A DNA stretch of 64,000 nucleotides from positions 369,633 to 433,632 of the forward strand of contig MEUZ01000003.1 in the NCBI GenBank assembly GCA_001772615.1, in the 5' to 3' direction. Position 1 is the first letter of the stretch, and every line of letters starts with the position of its first letter. Below, piece after piece: positions 24,159 through 32,055 of this stretch. A model generated the notes under the pieces. That model had not been told where the DNA came from and ran no database searches. It saw only the letters and a list, made by a program, of their open reading frames with translations. The translations under genes and the position numbers were made by a program. The DNA comes from a candidate division WWE3 bacterium RIFCSPHIGHO2_01_FULL_40_23. Its GTDB lineage: Bacteria; Patescibacteria; WWE3; UBA101185; 2-01-FULL-41-18.

Positions 24159-25244
24159 TCAAGACTTGACAACTTCGCTAACCATTTCAACAAGCCTGTT
24201 GGAGTAGCCCCATTCGTTGTCATACCAAGCAACAACTTTAAGAAGATCCCCGTCAATAACTTTAGTTAAAGACAAATCAACAATTGCCGAATATGGTGAG
24301 CCTATAACATCCGATGACACAAACGGCTCATAAGTTGCATCAATTACGTTTTTATACAGGGGATTTTTCTTAGCTTCCAAAAACGCTTCATTTACTTCCT
24401 CAACCGTCACTTCCCTTTTAACAAGCATTGTGAAATCCGATAAAGAACCGGTCATGACGGGAGCCCTAACTGAAAGCCCGTCAAACAAACCTTTCAGCTC
24501 CGGAATAACTTCAGTAGTAGAAACCGCGGCACCGGTTGTTGTTGGAACCAGATTAAATCCCGCTGCTCTTGCTCTTCTTAAATCATGGTGTAGAGGGGGC
24601 GGAGGCCCGTCCACAATCATCTGCTCTGCGGTAATAGCGTGAATTGTAGTCATGGAAGCTTTTAAAATCCCAAACTTTGAGTGAATTATTCCCGCAACCG
24701 GTGAAATGCAGTTTGTGGTGCAGGAAGCGTTTGATACAACTTCCTCGCCCAGGTATTTGTCAGAATTTACTCCAAGAAGATAAGTCTGAACTGAACCGCC
24801 CTTGGCGGGAGCCGAGATTATAACCTTTTTAGCACCGGCCTTAACATGTACCGCGGCATCATTATTGTTTGTATATCTTCCGGTGCACTCAAGCACAACA
24901 TCAATACTTAAATTTTTCCATGGAAGAAGCGCGGGATCCTTCTGCGATAAAACCAGAGTTTTTTTACCGTTAACTAAAAGGTGCGCCTCACCTCCTGAAG
25001 CAGCCTCAAAATGCTTTTTCTCGGGAGTGTTTCCTTCAACGTGGAATGTACTTCCTCCCTCTTCAACTTTCACTTCTTTATCATAAATGCCATAAACCGT
25101 GTCATATTTTAAAAGATGAGCTAAAACTTTGGCATCTGTAAGATCATTAACCGCTACAATTTCTATATCGGGTTTATCAAAGGCAATTTTAAAGGCGGCC
25201 CGGCCGATTCTGCCAAAGCCGTTAATAGCTACTCTTATGGGCAT
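24159..25244 (-). CDS. gap: Glyceraldehyde-3-phosphate dehydrogenase
   Basis: Oxidises glyceraldehyde 3-phosphate to 1,3-bisphosphoglycerate with NAD(P). 361 aa from MPIRVAINGFGRIGR (ATG 25244); the six codons upstream derive from a flanking repeat. Rossmann motif NGFGRIGR, catalytic Cys in SNASCTTNCISP, and the C-terminal WYDNEWGYSNRLVEMV are present. Residues about 60-100 include an insert (EEGGSTFHVEGNTPEKKHFEAASGGEAH) longer than the bacterial norm. It stands upstream of pgk, separated by the broken gene. A family A/B repeat lies directly 5', so its promoter must be in or near the repeat. Confidence 0.97.
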   Translation of the reverse strand: MPIRVAINGFGRIGRAAFKIAFDKPDIEIVAVNDLTDAKVLAHLLKYDTVYGIYDKEVKVEEGGSTFHVEGNTPEKKHFEAASGGEAHLLVNGKKTLVLSQKDPALLPWKNLSIDVVLECTGRYTNNNDAAVHVKAGAKKVIISAPAKGGSVQTYLLGVNSDKYLGEEVVSNASCTTNCISPVAGIIHSKFGILKASMTTIHAITAEQMIVDGPPPPLHHDLRRARAAGFNLVPTTTGAAVSTTEVIPELKGLFDGLSVRAPVMTGSLSDFTMLVKREVTVEEVNEAFLEAKKNPLYKNVIDATYEPFVSSDVIGSPYSAIVDLSLTKVIDGDLLKVVAWYDNEWGYSNRLVEMVSEVVKS

Positions 25245-25262
25245 AGGTATTTTTCCCATCAT

Positions 25263-25395
25263 CCAGGACCCAGCATGTCATTCTGGCGAAAGCCAGAATC
25301 TAAAATGGTCATCGCGAGTCCACCAGCCGGCGGACGTGGCGATCTCTAGAGATTGCTATTCGAACTTCGTTCGAACGCTCGCAAAGACAAGATGC
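25263..25395. repeat. Compound palindromic repeat (family A followed by family B-like)
   Basis: TGTCATTCTGGCGAAAGCCAGAATCT (from 25276) is family A; it is followed by GGTCATCGCGAG, a CCAGCCGGCGG palindrome, AGAGATTGCTATTCGAAC-TTCG-TTCGAACG and CTCGCAAAGAC, a degenerate family B unit. It occupies nearly all the space between gap and the thioredoxin gene. Confidence 0.7.
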
Positions 25396-25429
25396 GTATC
25401 AGGAGTCTGAACTCTTACCTTTCCACCAA

Positions 25430-25699
25430 CTATTTGGCAAGAACTGAATCCAGCCAGTTTTTAAACATATCTCTTGTCATCGCGCCAATCTTTCTGTCAA
25501 TCTCCTTCTCGTCTTTAAGAATTACATAAGTCGGGATACTCATAACACCGTACTTTCCAGCCGCTTCCCCATTTGTATCAACGTCAATTTTACTAAACTT
25601 GATTTTACCCGCGTAAAGCTTTTCCGCTTCTTCAATTATCGGCTTCATTGCATGACACGGCCCGCACCAATCTGCAAAAAAATCAATAAATTCAAACAT
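25430..25699 (-). CDS. Thioredoxin-like protein, 89 aa
   Basis: Active site FFADWCGPCHAMKPI at residues 7-21, cis-Pro loop SIPTYVILKD, and a short C-terminal helix. It lacks the first beta strand of normal thioredoxin (usual length about 105). It probably reduces disulfides in the cytosol. Start supported by AGGAGG 6 nt before ATG. Convergent/divergent neighbours: gap downstream on the same strand, a carboxypeptidase divergent upstream. Confidence 0.9.
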   Translation of the reverse strand: MFEFIDFFADWCGPCHAMKPIIEEAEKLYAGKIKFSKIDVDTNGEAAGKYGVMSIPTYVILKDEKEIDRKIGAMTRDMFKNWLDSVLAK

Positions 25700-25741
25700 A
25701 TTTTATTCCTCCTAGGTGTGTATGATAACATACAATTTACC

Positions 25742-26746
25742 ATGCATAACAGTTTTAAAATCCCGGCTTTGTTAACTGTGCTTGCCGCTATCATATTTTC
25801 CGTCCTTGCCACCTTTAAAATTTACAGAGAAGGGAAACTCCCAAACATACTTGCCAAAGCTTCAAAGGAAGAATCGGTACTCGCTAACACAAAGACAAAT
25901 AGTGACCTGTACAGAAAAACTTTAAGAAAATTTTACGTTTTGGATAAGGACCTTAAATTTAACGAACCGACCGAATCGGCTTACCCGATAGAAATAAAGG
26001 CCAACAATGCTCTTGTCCTTGATCTTTCAGAAGGAGAGATCCTTTTTGAAAAAGATCTGAAAGAAAGGGTTCCTATAGCTTCCCTGGTTAAAATAATGAC
26101 TACCATTATTGCCCTTGAGCACAAAGACACTGAAGATGAAATGACCGTAAGCGAAAAAGCCGGTTTGACAGGAGAAAACTCAATGGAGATCACCGCCGGT
26201 GAAACCTACACTTTAAGGGAGCTCCTTTACGGGTTAATCTTGCATTCAGGAAATGACGCGGCCGTAGCAATTGCAGAAAACACAGCCGAAAGTGAAGAAA
26301 ACTTTGTTGAATGGATGAACATTAAGGCGGGAGAGCTTGGGCTTTCAGATACAAAATTTTATGATGCAAGCGGTTTAAATGATAATAGCTACAGCACCGC
26401 GTATGATCTAGCCAAACTTACAAGATACGCAATGAAAAACCCCGACTTTAAAGAGGTAGTTAAAACTCTTGAATATGAAATCCTGCCGACTGAAAAACAC
26501 AAATATATTTACCTTTACAACCAGACAAACCTGTTAAGATCGTACCCGGGTGTTGAAGGTGTTAAAACCGGCTTTACCGAAGAGGCGGGGCTTTGCCTTG
26601 TGACATATGTAAAGTATGGGGATAAAGAGCTTATAGGAGTGGTTCTTGGAAGCTCCGACAGAAAATACGACATGGTTTTAATGCTTGACTACGCCTTTGA
26701 GAAGCTTGGGATTAAGGCAGACCACCCGCTTATTACGGTTCAATAG
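25742..26746 (+). CDS. D-alanyl-D-alanine carboxypeptidase (S11, DacA-like)
   Basis: Trims pentapeptide stems of peptidoglycan. 334 aa from the ATG at 25742; an upstream in-frame ATG is inside the thioredoxin gene. A signal/anchor helix covers residues 7-25. The three penicillin-binding motifs are clear: SLVK (S-x-x-K) in RVPIASLVKIMTT, SGN in ILHSGNDAAVA, and KTG in GVKTGFTEEAG. No C-terminal PBP5 beta-domain is present. TACAAT ends 5 nt before the ATG. Its last 69 bp overlap a small convergent gene. Confidence 0.93.
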   Translation: MHNSFKIPALLTVLAAIIFSVLATFKIYREGKLPNILAKASKEESVLANTKTNSDLYRKTLRKFYVLDKDLKFNEPTESAYPIEIKANNALVLDLSEGEILFEKDLKERVPIASLVKIMTTIIALEHKDTEDEMTVSEKAGLTGENSMEITAGETYTLRELLYGLILHSGNDAAVAIAENTAESEENFVEWMNIKAGELGLSDTKFYDASGLNDNSYSTAYDLAKLTRYAMKNPDFKEVVKTLEYEILPTEKHKYIYLYNQTNLLRSYPGVEGVKTGFTEEAGLCLVTYVKYGDKELIGVVLGSSDRKYDMVLMLDYAFEKLGIKADHPLITVQ

Positions 26747-26995
26747 CGGAAAAGAAATCGCTTGAAATAAGCGCCCAGCCCCATTTTTTACAAAACTCAC
26801 CCGCGGAGATGTAAGGAGCACTTTGGCAACGGCCTCGGCCCGCCTCAGAGCCAGAGATCTGCCCGGAAGCATATCCCACTTCCAAAGCCAGATAAGGGGC
26901 CTAAGCACCAGCTCGTAAAAGGCTCCGAAAGACAAGAACATCAAAGCCAAAATGCCAAGGGGGTTATAGAAAACCCCGAGAATTTGGTCAAACAT
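26678..26995 (-). CDS. Small membrane-associated protein, 105 aa
   Basis: One or two hydrophobic segments near the N-terminus (about 12-40) followed by a basic, amphipathic remainder (RSLALRRAEAVAKVLL). Family unknown. Start supported by AAGGAGAGAAACC and an upstream TTGCAC-18-TATAAT promoter; it overlaps the 3' end of the convergent carboxypeptidase gene by 69 bp, which is unusual. Another SD-led orphan. Confidence 0.6.
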   Translation of the reverse strand: MFDQILGVFYNPLGILALMFLSFGAFYELVLRPLIWLWKWDMLPGRSLALRRAEAVAKVLLTSPRVSFVKNGAGRLFQAISFPLLNRNKRVVCLNPKLLKGVVKH

Positions 26996-27133
26996 GGTTT
27001 CTCTCCTTCTGTTTGTTTGAGTGCCGGTTTTCAGAGATTATACCCTATAGTTATATACGCGTGCAAGTACCCCACTCCGCCGACAACTTTTAGGTGAGTC
27101 GAAAAGCCCAATTGTGCTAAACTTTTACACGCA

Positions 27134-29059
27134 ATGGAACTTTTTCAAAACCTAAACAAAGAACAGACCGAAGCGGCAATGCACCTTGAAGGGCCAGCTC
27201 TGGTAGTTGCCGGTCCAGGGTCAGGAAAAACAAGGGTGTTAACTCACAGGGTTGCCTATCTTATCAACGAACAAAAGATCCATGAGTCAAACATTTTAGT
27301 TGTAACTTTCACAAACAAAGCCGCGAATGAGATAAAAGAGAGGCTTAAAAACTTACTGCAGGAGGATGTTAAGCTCCCCTGGGCCGGAACATTTCATTCA
27401 ATCTGCTCAAAAATTTTAAGAAGAGACGGTTATCTTATCGGCATCAGCCCTTCATTTGCCATTTATGACGAAGATGACCAAAGAGCTCTAATAAAAGGTG
27501 TTCTTAAAGATTTAAATTTACCTCCAACAAAAATTAATCCTTATGCAGTACTCTCAAAAATTTCAGGTGCGAAAAACGAGTTGATTGATGAACACGAATA
27601 TCCCAAATACGCTTTTGGGTACTTCGCGGAAGTGGTTGCAAGGGTGTATCCGATATATCAAAAACGTTTGCGTGAGAACAATGCTTTGGATTTTGATGAT
27701 TTGATAATGGAGACAGTGAGGCTTTTCGAAAACGGGCAGGTTCTTGAAAAATACCAAAACCAACTCCAATTTATCCTCATTGACGAATACCAAGACACAA
27801 ACAAAGCCCAGTACATTTTATCAAAGCTCCTTGCCCAAAAACACGGAAACATTTTCGTTGTCGGGGACATGTCTCAAGCAATTTATTCATTCAGAGGCGC
27901 AGATTTTAGAAACATCCTTAACTTTGAAAAAGATTATAAAGACGCAAAGATTTATAACCTTGAAGAAAACTACAGATCAACTAAAACAATCATTGAAGCC
28001 GCAAGAAACTTAATCACAAAAAATTCAACCCATGTGCCTTTAAATCTCTGGACCAAAAACAAAGAGGGGCAAAAGGTAAAAGTGTATGAAGCTTTTGACC
28101 ACATAGACGAAGCTTTATTTATCGCACAGGAAATAAAAAACGAAATAATAAAAGGGGGGCTTTCATTTGCTGACATTGCAGTACTTTACCGCACAAACGC
28201 GCAGTCAAGAAACATTGAAGAAATGCTTTTAAAAGAGGGCATCCCTTATAAACTCGTTGGTGGCGTGAGATTTTATTCAAGAAAGGAAATTAAAGATTTA
28301 ATTTCTTATTTAAGAGTTATTCATAACCCTTCGGATTCAATTTCCTGGGAAAGAATTATTAACACACCACCAAGAGGACTTGGCAAAAAAGCTGTGGAAA
28401 AGCTCAAGGAAGAAAAATGGGACATAGATAAGATTTCACAAGTTACAAAACTGCCTTTTAAAGAATGGGTTTCACAAATAGAAACTCACACCACTCCTGA
28501 GCTTCTTGAGGATGTTATTTCTAAAACAAGATATATTGAATGGCTAAATGACGGAACCGAGGAAAACCTATACCGAATAGAAAACATAAAAGAGCTTAAA
28601 TCAGTTGCCTCGCTTTTTTCAAATCTGTCCGACTTTCTGGAAAATGTGTCTCTTATTGAAAGTACCGACAAACCGCGCTCTGAAGAAAAAGATGCGGTAA
28701 CTCTTATGACTGTGCACGCGGCAAAAGGCCTTGAATTTCCGGTAGTCTTTATTATGGGGATGGAGGAAGGGCTTTTTCCACATTCAAGAAGCTATCTTGA
28801 CTTAAACGAACTTGAAGAAGAAAGGCGCCTTTGTTACGTAGCAATAACACGGGCAAAAGAGAAGCTTTTTTTAACGCATGCAAAATCGCGTTTGTATTTT
28901 GGAAGCACGCAGTCAAATATAATTTCAAGGTTTATCATTGAAATCCCGCAGGAACTTTTAGAATCAAATCATGTACTTAATAAACACGGCTCATCTAATT
29001 TTGAAATTGAGGAGTTTTTAGATAAACTTCAGAGTGAGAGAGAACTTGAAATAAGATAA
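27134..29059 (+). CDS. UvrD/PcrA-type superfamily 1 DNA helicase
   Basis: 3'-5' DNA helicase in repair or replication restart. 641 aa. Motif I GPGSGKTRVL, Ia VVTFTNKAANEIKERL, II LIDEYQDTN, III VVGDMSQAIYSFRGAD, IV LEENYRSTKTI, V TLMTVHAAKGLEFPVVF and VI EEERRLCYVAITRAKEKLFL are all present. The 2B domain is shortened and there is no C-terminal RNA-polymerase-binding Tudor region, so it is a minimal PcrA. No Shine-Dalgarno; TAAACT lies 10 nt before ATG. Confidence 0.95.
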   Translation: MELFQNLNKEQTEAAMHLEGPALVVAGPGSGKTRVLTHRVAYLINEQKIHESNILVVTFTNKAANEIKERLKNLLQEDVKLPWAGTFHSICSKILRRDGYLIGISPSFAIYDEDDQRALIKGVLKDLNLPPTKINPYAVLSKISGAKNELIDEHEYPKYAFGYFAEVVARVYPIYQKRLRENNALDFDDLIMETVRLFENGQVLEKYQNQLQFILIDEYQDTNKAQYILSKLLAQKHGNIFVVGDMSQAIYSFRGADFRNILNFEKDYKDAKIYNLEENYRSTKTIIEAARNLITKNSTHVPLNLWTKNKEGQKVKVYEAFDHIDEALFIAQEIKNEIIKGGLSFADIAVLYRTNAQSRNIEEMLLKEGIPYKLVGGVRFYSRKEIKDLISYLRVIHNPSDSISWERIINTPPRGLGKKAVEKLKEEKWDIDKISQVTKLPFKEWVSQIETHTTPELLEDVISKTRYIEWLNDGTEENLYRIENIKELKSVASLFSNLSDFLENVSLIESTDKPRSEEKDAVTLMTVHAAKGLEFPVVFIMGMEEGLFPHSRSYLDLNELEEERRLCYVAITRAKEKLFLTHAKSRLYFGSTQSNIISRFIIEIPQELLESNHVLNKHGSSNFEIEEFLDKLQSERELEIR

Positions 29060-29071
29060 GGAGACGGCAAG

Positions 29072-29239
29072 ATGAAAAGGTTGAGGAGAAAAAATCAAAC
29101 CAAGGCCGGTATGAATGTAGAAGTTCGACCGATTGGGGCATCCAGGAGAAAATCCAAAAGCGTATTTAGAAGCGTTCTTGCCAACTTAAAGGGTCCAGTC
29201 AACCTTGTGCTGAGGCTCGTGCAGAATATTTTTTATTGA
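29072..29239 (+). CDS. Basic 55-aa small protein
   Basis: ATG 29072 follows AAGGAGACGGCAAG and lies 12 bp after the helicase stop. The product is strongly basic (KRLRRKNQTK, SRRKSKSVFRS) with an amphipathic/hydrophobic end (VNLVLRLVQNIFY). It ends in TGA and is followed 6 bp later by a hairpin. Too short for standard gene calls, but RBS and terminator support it. A nucleic-acid or membrane binder is possible; unknown. Confidence 0.55.
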   Translation: MKRLRRKNQTKAGMNVEVRPIGASRRKSKSVFRSVLANLKGPVNLVLRLVQNIFY

Positions 29240-29244
29240 TCCTA

Positions 29245-29275
29245 AGGGCTCTTATGAACGGTAGATAAGGGCCCT
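29245..29275 (+). terminator. Hairpin after the 55-aa gene
   Basis: AGGGCTCTTAT (29245-29255) pairs with ATAAGGGCCCT (29265-29275), eleven pairs with one T-G. The following T content is modest, so termination may be partial. Confidence 0.55.
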
Positions 29276-29326
29276 ATAGTATTTTAAAGTTGGGGAGTTG
29301 GTTTATAATATTCCCTATCCAGATAT

Positions 29327-30067
29327 ATGAGTAAAATAGCTTCAATTTTAGCATCCATTGCTTTAACCCTATCTCCTCAAGTAGACAAAAGTTTTGATGT
29401 GGCAAAGGAGAAAACATACATCAACGAACAAACGTTAGTTAAAACCGAAACAAGGTTTTCACAAAAAGAGATAGCGGAGTCAGATCCAATTGGATATGAA
29501 ACTTCATACCGCGACGATGAAAATCTTGAATTTGGCGAAACTAAAATCTTAAATAAAGGCGAAAACGGCGAGGAAGTTAAAGCATATAGAATAACTTACT
29601 ATGATGAAGAAATTTTGGATAAAGAGCTCATCAACACAGAGATTAAAGAGCCAAAAAATGAGGTAGTTCTAAAGGGAACTAAAATTTCCTGGAAAAAAGA
29701 AGACGCCAACAGATGCGGGGAGTTTAAATACTGGCATAAATATGAAAATGTTTATATGACTACCTACACTCCCCAATGCCTGGGATGTAATGCCTGGACG
29801 TCCATTGGGCTCAAGGCTGGGTATGGAATAGTAGCTGTTGATCCAAAGAAAATTCCATACTGGACAAAAGTTTGCATTCCAGGTTATGGAATAGCGGTAG
29901 CGGGAGATACGGGAGGGGCAATGAGAAGTTATCCCGGACTTCTTATTGACCTTGGCTTTCCTTCCCTTGCACCGCAGGATAAATGGCTGACAACCGGAAG
30001 GTATGATATGTATATTTTAAACAACGAGGATAAAAGAGACAGGTTTTTTGTTGGTGATTTAAGATGA
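29327..30067 (+). CDS. G5-domain and 3D-domain secreted protein
   Basis: 246 aa. Residues 1-20 look like a signal peptide. A G5-type domain covers about 40-130 and ends VVLKGTK. The C-terminal 3D domain has the three Asp: AVDPKKIPYWT, AGDTGGAM and LLIDLGF, as in lytic-transglycosylase-like RpfB/MltA barrels. It likely binds or cleaves wall glycans outside the cell. A CQCLGC-like cysteine pair (TPQCLGCNAW) is an unusual addition. It has TATAAT 17 nt upstream; rsmA follows after 3 bp. Confidence 0.85.
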   Translation: MSKIASILASIALTLSPQVDKSFDVAKEKTYINEQTLVKTETRFSQKEIAESDPIGYETSYRDDENLEFGETKILNKGENGEEVKAYRITYYDEEILDKELINTEIKEPKNEVVLKGTKISWKKEDANRCGEFKYWHKYENVYMTTYTPQCLGCNAWTSIGLKAGYGIVAVDPKKIPYWTKVCIPGYGIAVAGDTGGAMRSYPGLLIDLGFPSLAPQDKWLTTGRYDMYILNNEDKRDRFFVGDLR

Positions 30068-30070
30068 GGG

Positions 30071-30835
30071 ATGAAAGCAAAGAAAGAACTGGGGCAAAAT
30101 TTTTTAATTGACGAGCACATTGTAAACATTCTGATCCAGGAAGGAGAGGTAAATAACACAGATAAAGTTCTTGATATCGGATCCGGAAAAGGGTTTGTAA
30201 CCAAGGCTCTTTCTGAAAAAGCCGGGAATGTGCTGGGTGTTGAACTGGATAAAGATTTAATCCCTGTACTTACTTCAAACTTATCACAGTTTAAAAATGT
30301 TGAGATTGAAAACGGCGATATTCTGACTTTTTTAGAGGATAAATCTAATCACAAAAGGTTCAACAAGATAGTTTCTTCCATCCCATTTCAGATAACCTCT
30401 CCCCTTTTGCACAAAATCATAAATATCAGAAGCACAATAGATATTTGCGTCCTACTCATTCAAAAAGAGGTTGCCGAAAGGGTAACTGCAAAACCGCCAA
30501 AAGCAAATTACTTATCCATATTTCTTCAGACCTTTTTTAAGGTGGAGCTAATCACTGTTGTTAGTAAAGAATCATTTTATCCAAAATCTGAAGTTGACGG
30601 CGCAATTATAAAACTCACACCGCTAAAAAAATCTCTTGTAAAAGACGACGTCAAATATTCAAAATTCCTCCACCACGGGTTCACACAGCAAAGAAAGATG
30701 CTATATAAAAGGTTTAAAAAGGAAGTTTTAGAGAAGGCTGGTATAGATACAACAAGGAGAGCCGAAACTTTAAGCGTTGAAGAGTGGGTAAAGATATTCA
30801 AGAATTCATCCCTGATCTGGCCCATGTCATCCTGA
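30071..30835 (+). CDS. rsmA: 16S rRNA adenine dimethyltransferase (KsgA/RsmA), variant motif
   Basis: Normally dimethylates two adjacent adenines in helix 45 of 16S rRNA. 254 aa: ELGQNFLID, SAM-binding VLDIGSGKGFVT, GVELDKDL and the C-terminal helical domain (QQRKMLYKRF) are all there. The catalytic N-L-P-Y/F motif reads S103-I-P-F106, so the conserved Asn is replaced by Ser. That Asn contacts the target adenine; its loss could alter activity. The final codons (MSS and TGA) come from an adjoining family A repeat. It lies 3 bp after the 3D-protein gene, with GATGAGGG before the ATG. Confidence 0.9.
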   Translation: MKAKKELGQNFLIDEHIVNILIQEGEVNNTDKVLDIGSGKGFVTKALSEKAGNVLGVELDKDLIPVLTSNLSQFKNVEIENGDILTFLEDKSNHKRFNKIVSSIPFQITSPLLHKIINIRSTIDICVLLIQKEVAERVTAKPPKANYLSIFLQTFFKVELITVVSKESFYPKSEVDGAIIKLTPLKKSLVKDDVKYSKFLHHGFTQQRKMLYKRFKKEVLEKAGIDTTRRAETLSVEEWVKIFKNSSLIWPMSS

Positions 30836-30886
30836 ATTTAATTCAGGATCTACAGTGAGATACCTGCTTTCGCAGGAATGGCAGAA
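30825..30886. repeat. Palindromic repeat, family A, copy at the rsmA 3' end
   Basis: TGTCATCCTGAATTTAATTCAGGAT forms a hairpin and is followed by CCTGC-TTTC-GCAGG. The first bases overlap the end of rsmA and provide its stop codon (ATGTCATCCTGA). Confidence 0.7.
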
Positions 30887-30890
30887 AATT

Positions 30891-31571
30891 TCAGTCTTCC
30901 AAAATCTCAACAGAGTTAACGGTGACGTTTTCTAATGGATCGGATTTTTCCCTAAAAGCATTTTCCTTAACAGGTGTATCGGCAATTTTATCAACCACAT
31001 CCATCCCCTCTGCTACCTCACCGAAAATTACATAATTTTTCGGTAGTGGGTAATCGGCGTGCATTATAAAAAATTGGCTTCCGTTAGTATTCGGACCGGA
31101 GTTAGCCATAGCCAAAATACCTCTTGTGTAATCCCGTGTAATAGGTTCATCAGAAAATTTATAACCCGGGTCTCCTGTTCCATTTCCAAGCGGATCACCG
31201 CCCTGAATCATAAAACCTTTCATAATTCTGTGAAATCTTGTATTGCTATAAAAACCTTCTTTAGAAAGGAATACAAAATTATTTACCGTAACGGGAGTTT
31301 CTTTTTCAAAAAGGTCAACGGTTACATCCCCTTTTGATGTTTTTAGAACCGCTTTATAATCCTTGCCCTTTTTAAGAATCATCTCTGGAGGATTTTTATA
31401 TCTTCTAAAAGAAGCCACATTGCTTTGGGAAGATTCCTCTTCCTCATCTTTTTTCAGCCGGTCATCAGAAACTACAGAAGCAGCTTCTTCAGGTCTTTTT
31501 GACAGGGCGCTGAAAATAACAATTACAACAAGAACTCCTAAAACTATAGCAAGTACCTGGGTTTTTTGCAT
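30891..31571 (-). CDS. Membrane-anchored cyclophilin-type peptidyl-prolyl isomerase
   Basis: Catalyses proline cis/trans isomerisation, here outside the membrane. 226 aa from MQKTQVLAIV (ATG 31571): one membrane helix (6-24), acidic linker, then the cyclophilin domain with TPVTVNNFVFL, FHRIMKGFMIQGGDPLGNGTG, MANSGPNTNGSQFFI and YVIFGEV. Arg and Phe/Met active-site residues (FHRIMKGFMIQGG) are kept. The ATG is 7 nt after TAAAAT (31579-31584), consistent with a leaderless mRNA; the longer upstream frame crosses a neighbouring terminator and is rejected. Confidence 0.92.
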   Translation of the reverse strand: MQKTQVLAIVLGVLVVIVIFSALSKRPEEAASVVSDDRLKKDEEEESSQSNVASFRRYKNPPEMILKKGKDYKAVLKTSKGDVTVDLFEKETPVTVNNFVFLSKEGFYSNTRFHRIMKGFMIQGGDPLGNGTGDPGYKFSDEPITRDYTRGILAMANSGPNTNGSQFFIMHADYPLPKNYVIFGEVAEGMDVVDKIADTPVKENAFREKSDPLENVTVNSVEILED

Positions 31572-31605
31572 GATGGGGATTTTATCACACGGACGATACT
31601 CCTGT

Positions 31606-31640
31606 ATATAAAACCCTCCCACAACTATGTATGGGAGGGT
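31606..31640 (-). terminator. Intrinsic terminator of the gene 31649-31969
   Basis: On the minus strand ACCCTCCCA (31640-31632) pairs with TGGGAGGGT (31621-31613), nine pairs, followed by TTTATAT. Confidence 0.75.
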
Positions 31641-31648
31641 AGAGTAAA

Positions 31649-31969
31649 TCATGCAAGAGGAGGAAATTTCCCCAGAAGGTAGGTTTCAATTTCAGACAGA
31701 AATTTCTCCTCATCTAGATTCCTCTCCCGGCAGGCCTTTTGAAGTGAAGCTATACCTTCTTGGGTAAGAGAGTATCCGTCTATCGAATAAACCGCCACGC
31801 CTCCCTGCACTAAAGGAATATATCCCTTAGGCTGGTCTGAACGGTCAGGGTTCATAAGCAGATAGGCGCTGAAATTCACAACTTTCGGGAATTCACCTCT
31901 TGTAGAAAGGTTTCCGCCGCTGATAAAGAGCTCGTAGTACCCTATCTTCGCAATTCTTGTGTATCTCAT
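31649..31969 (-). CDS. Hypothetical protein, 106 aa
   Basis: Start at ATG 31969 (MRYTRIAKIG) because AGGAGG lies 8 nt before it; an in-frame codon further up is less likely. The sequence has a beta-rich first half (YYELFISGG, VAVYSIDGYSLTQEG) and a helical end (FLSEIETYLLGKFPPLA). No family recognised. Promoter TTGAGA-16-TAAAAC and a strong terminator mark it as a single-gene SD-led orphan. Confidence 0.65.
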   Translation of the reverse strand: MRYTRIAKIGYYELFISGGNLSTRGEFPKVVNFSAYLLMNPDRSDQPKGYIPLVQGGVAVYSIDGYSLTQEGIASLQKACRERNLDEEKFLSEIETYLLGKFPPLA

Positions 31970-32043
31970 CTCCCATTCCTCCTGTCTTTTGGGTTTGACC
32001 AAGTTTTACCACAACTTTAGGGCATCTCAAAACCGCTTCTTGC

Positions 32044-32049
32044 TATAAT
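32044..32049 (+). promoter_or_regulatory. -10 box TATAAT 6 nt before a GTG start
   Basis: TATAAT at 32044-32049 and GTG at 32056 are separated by GGCTTT only. It supports a leaderless transcript that begins at or near a GTG codon. Confidence 0.5.
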
Positions 32050-32055
32050 GGCTTT

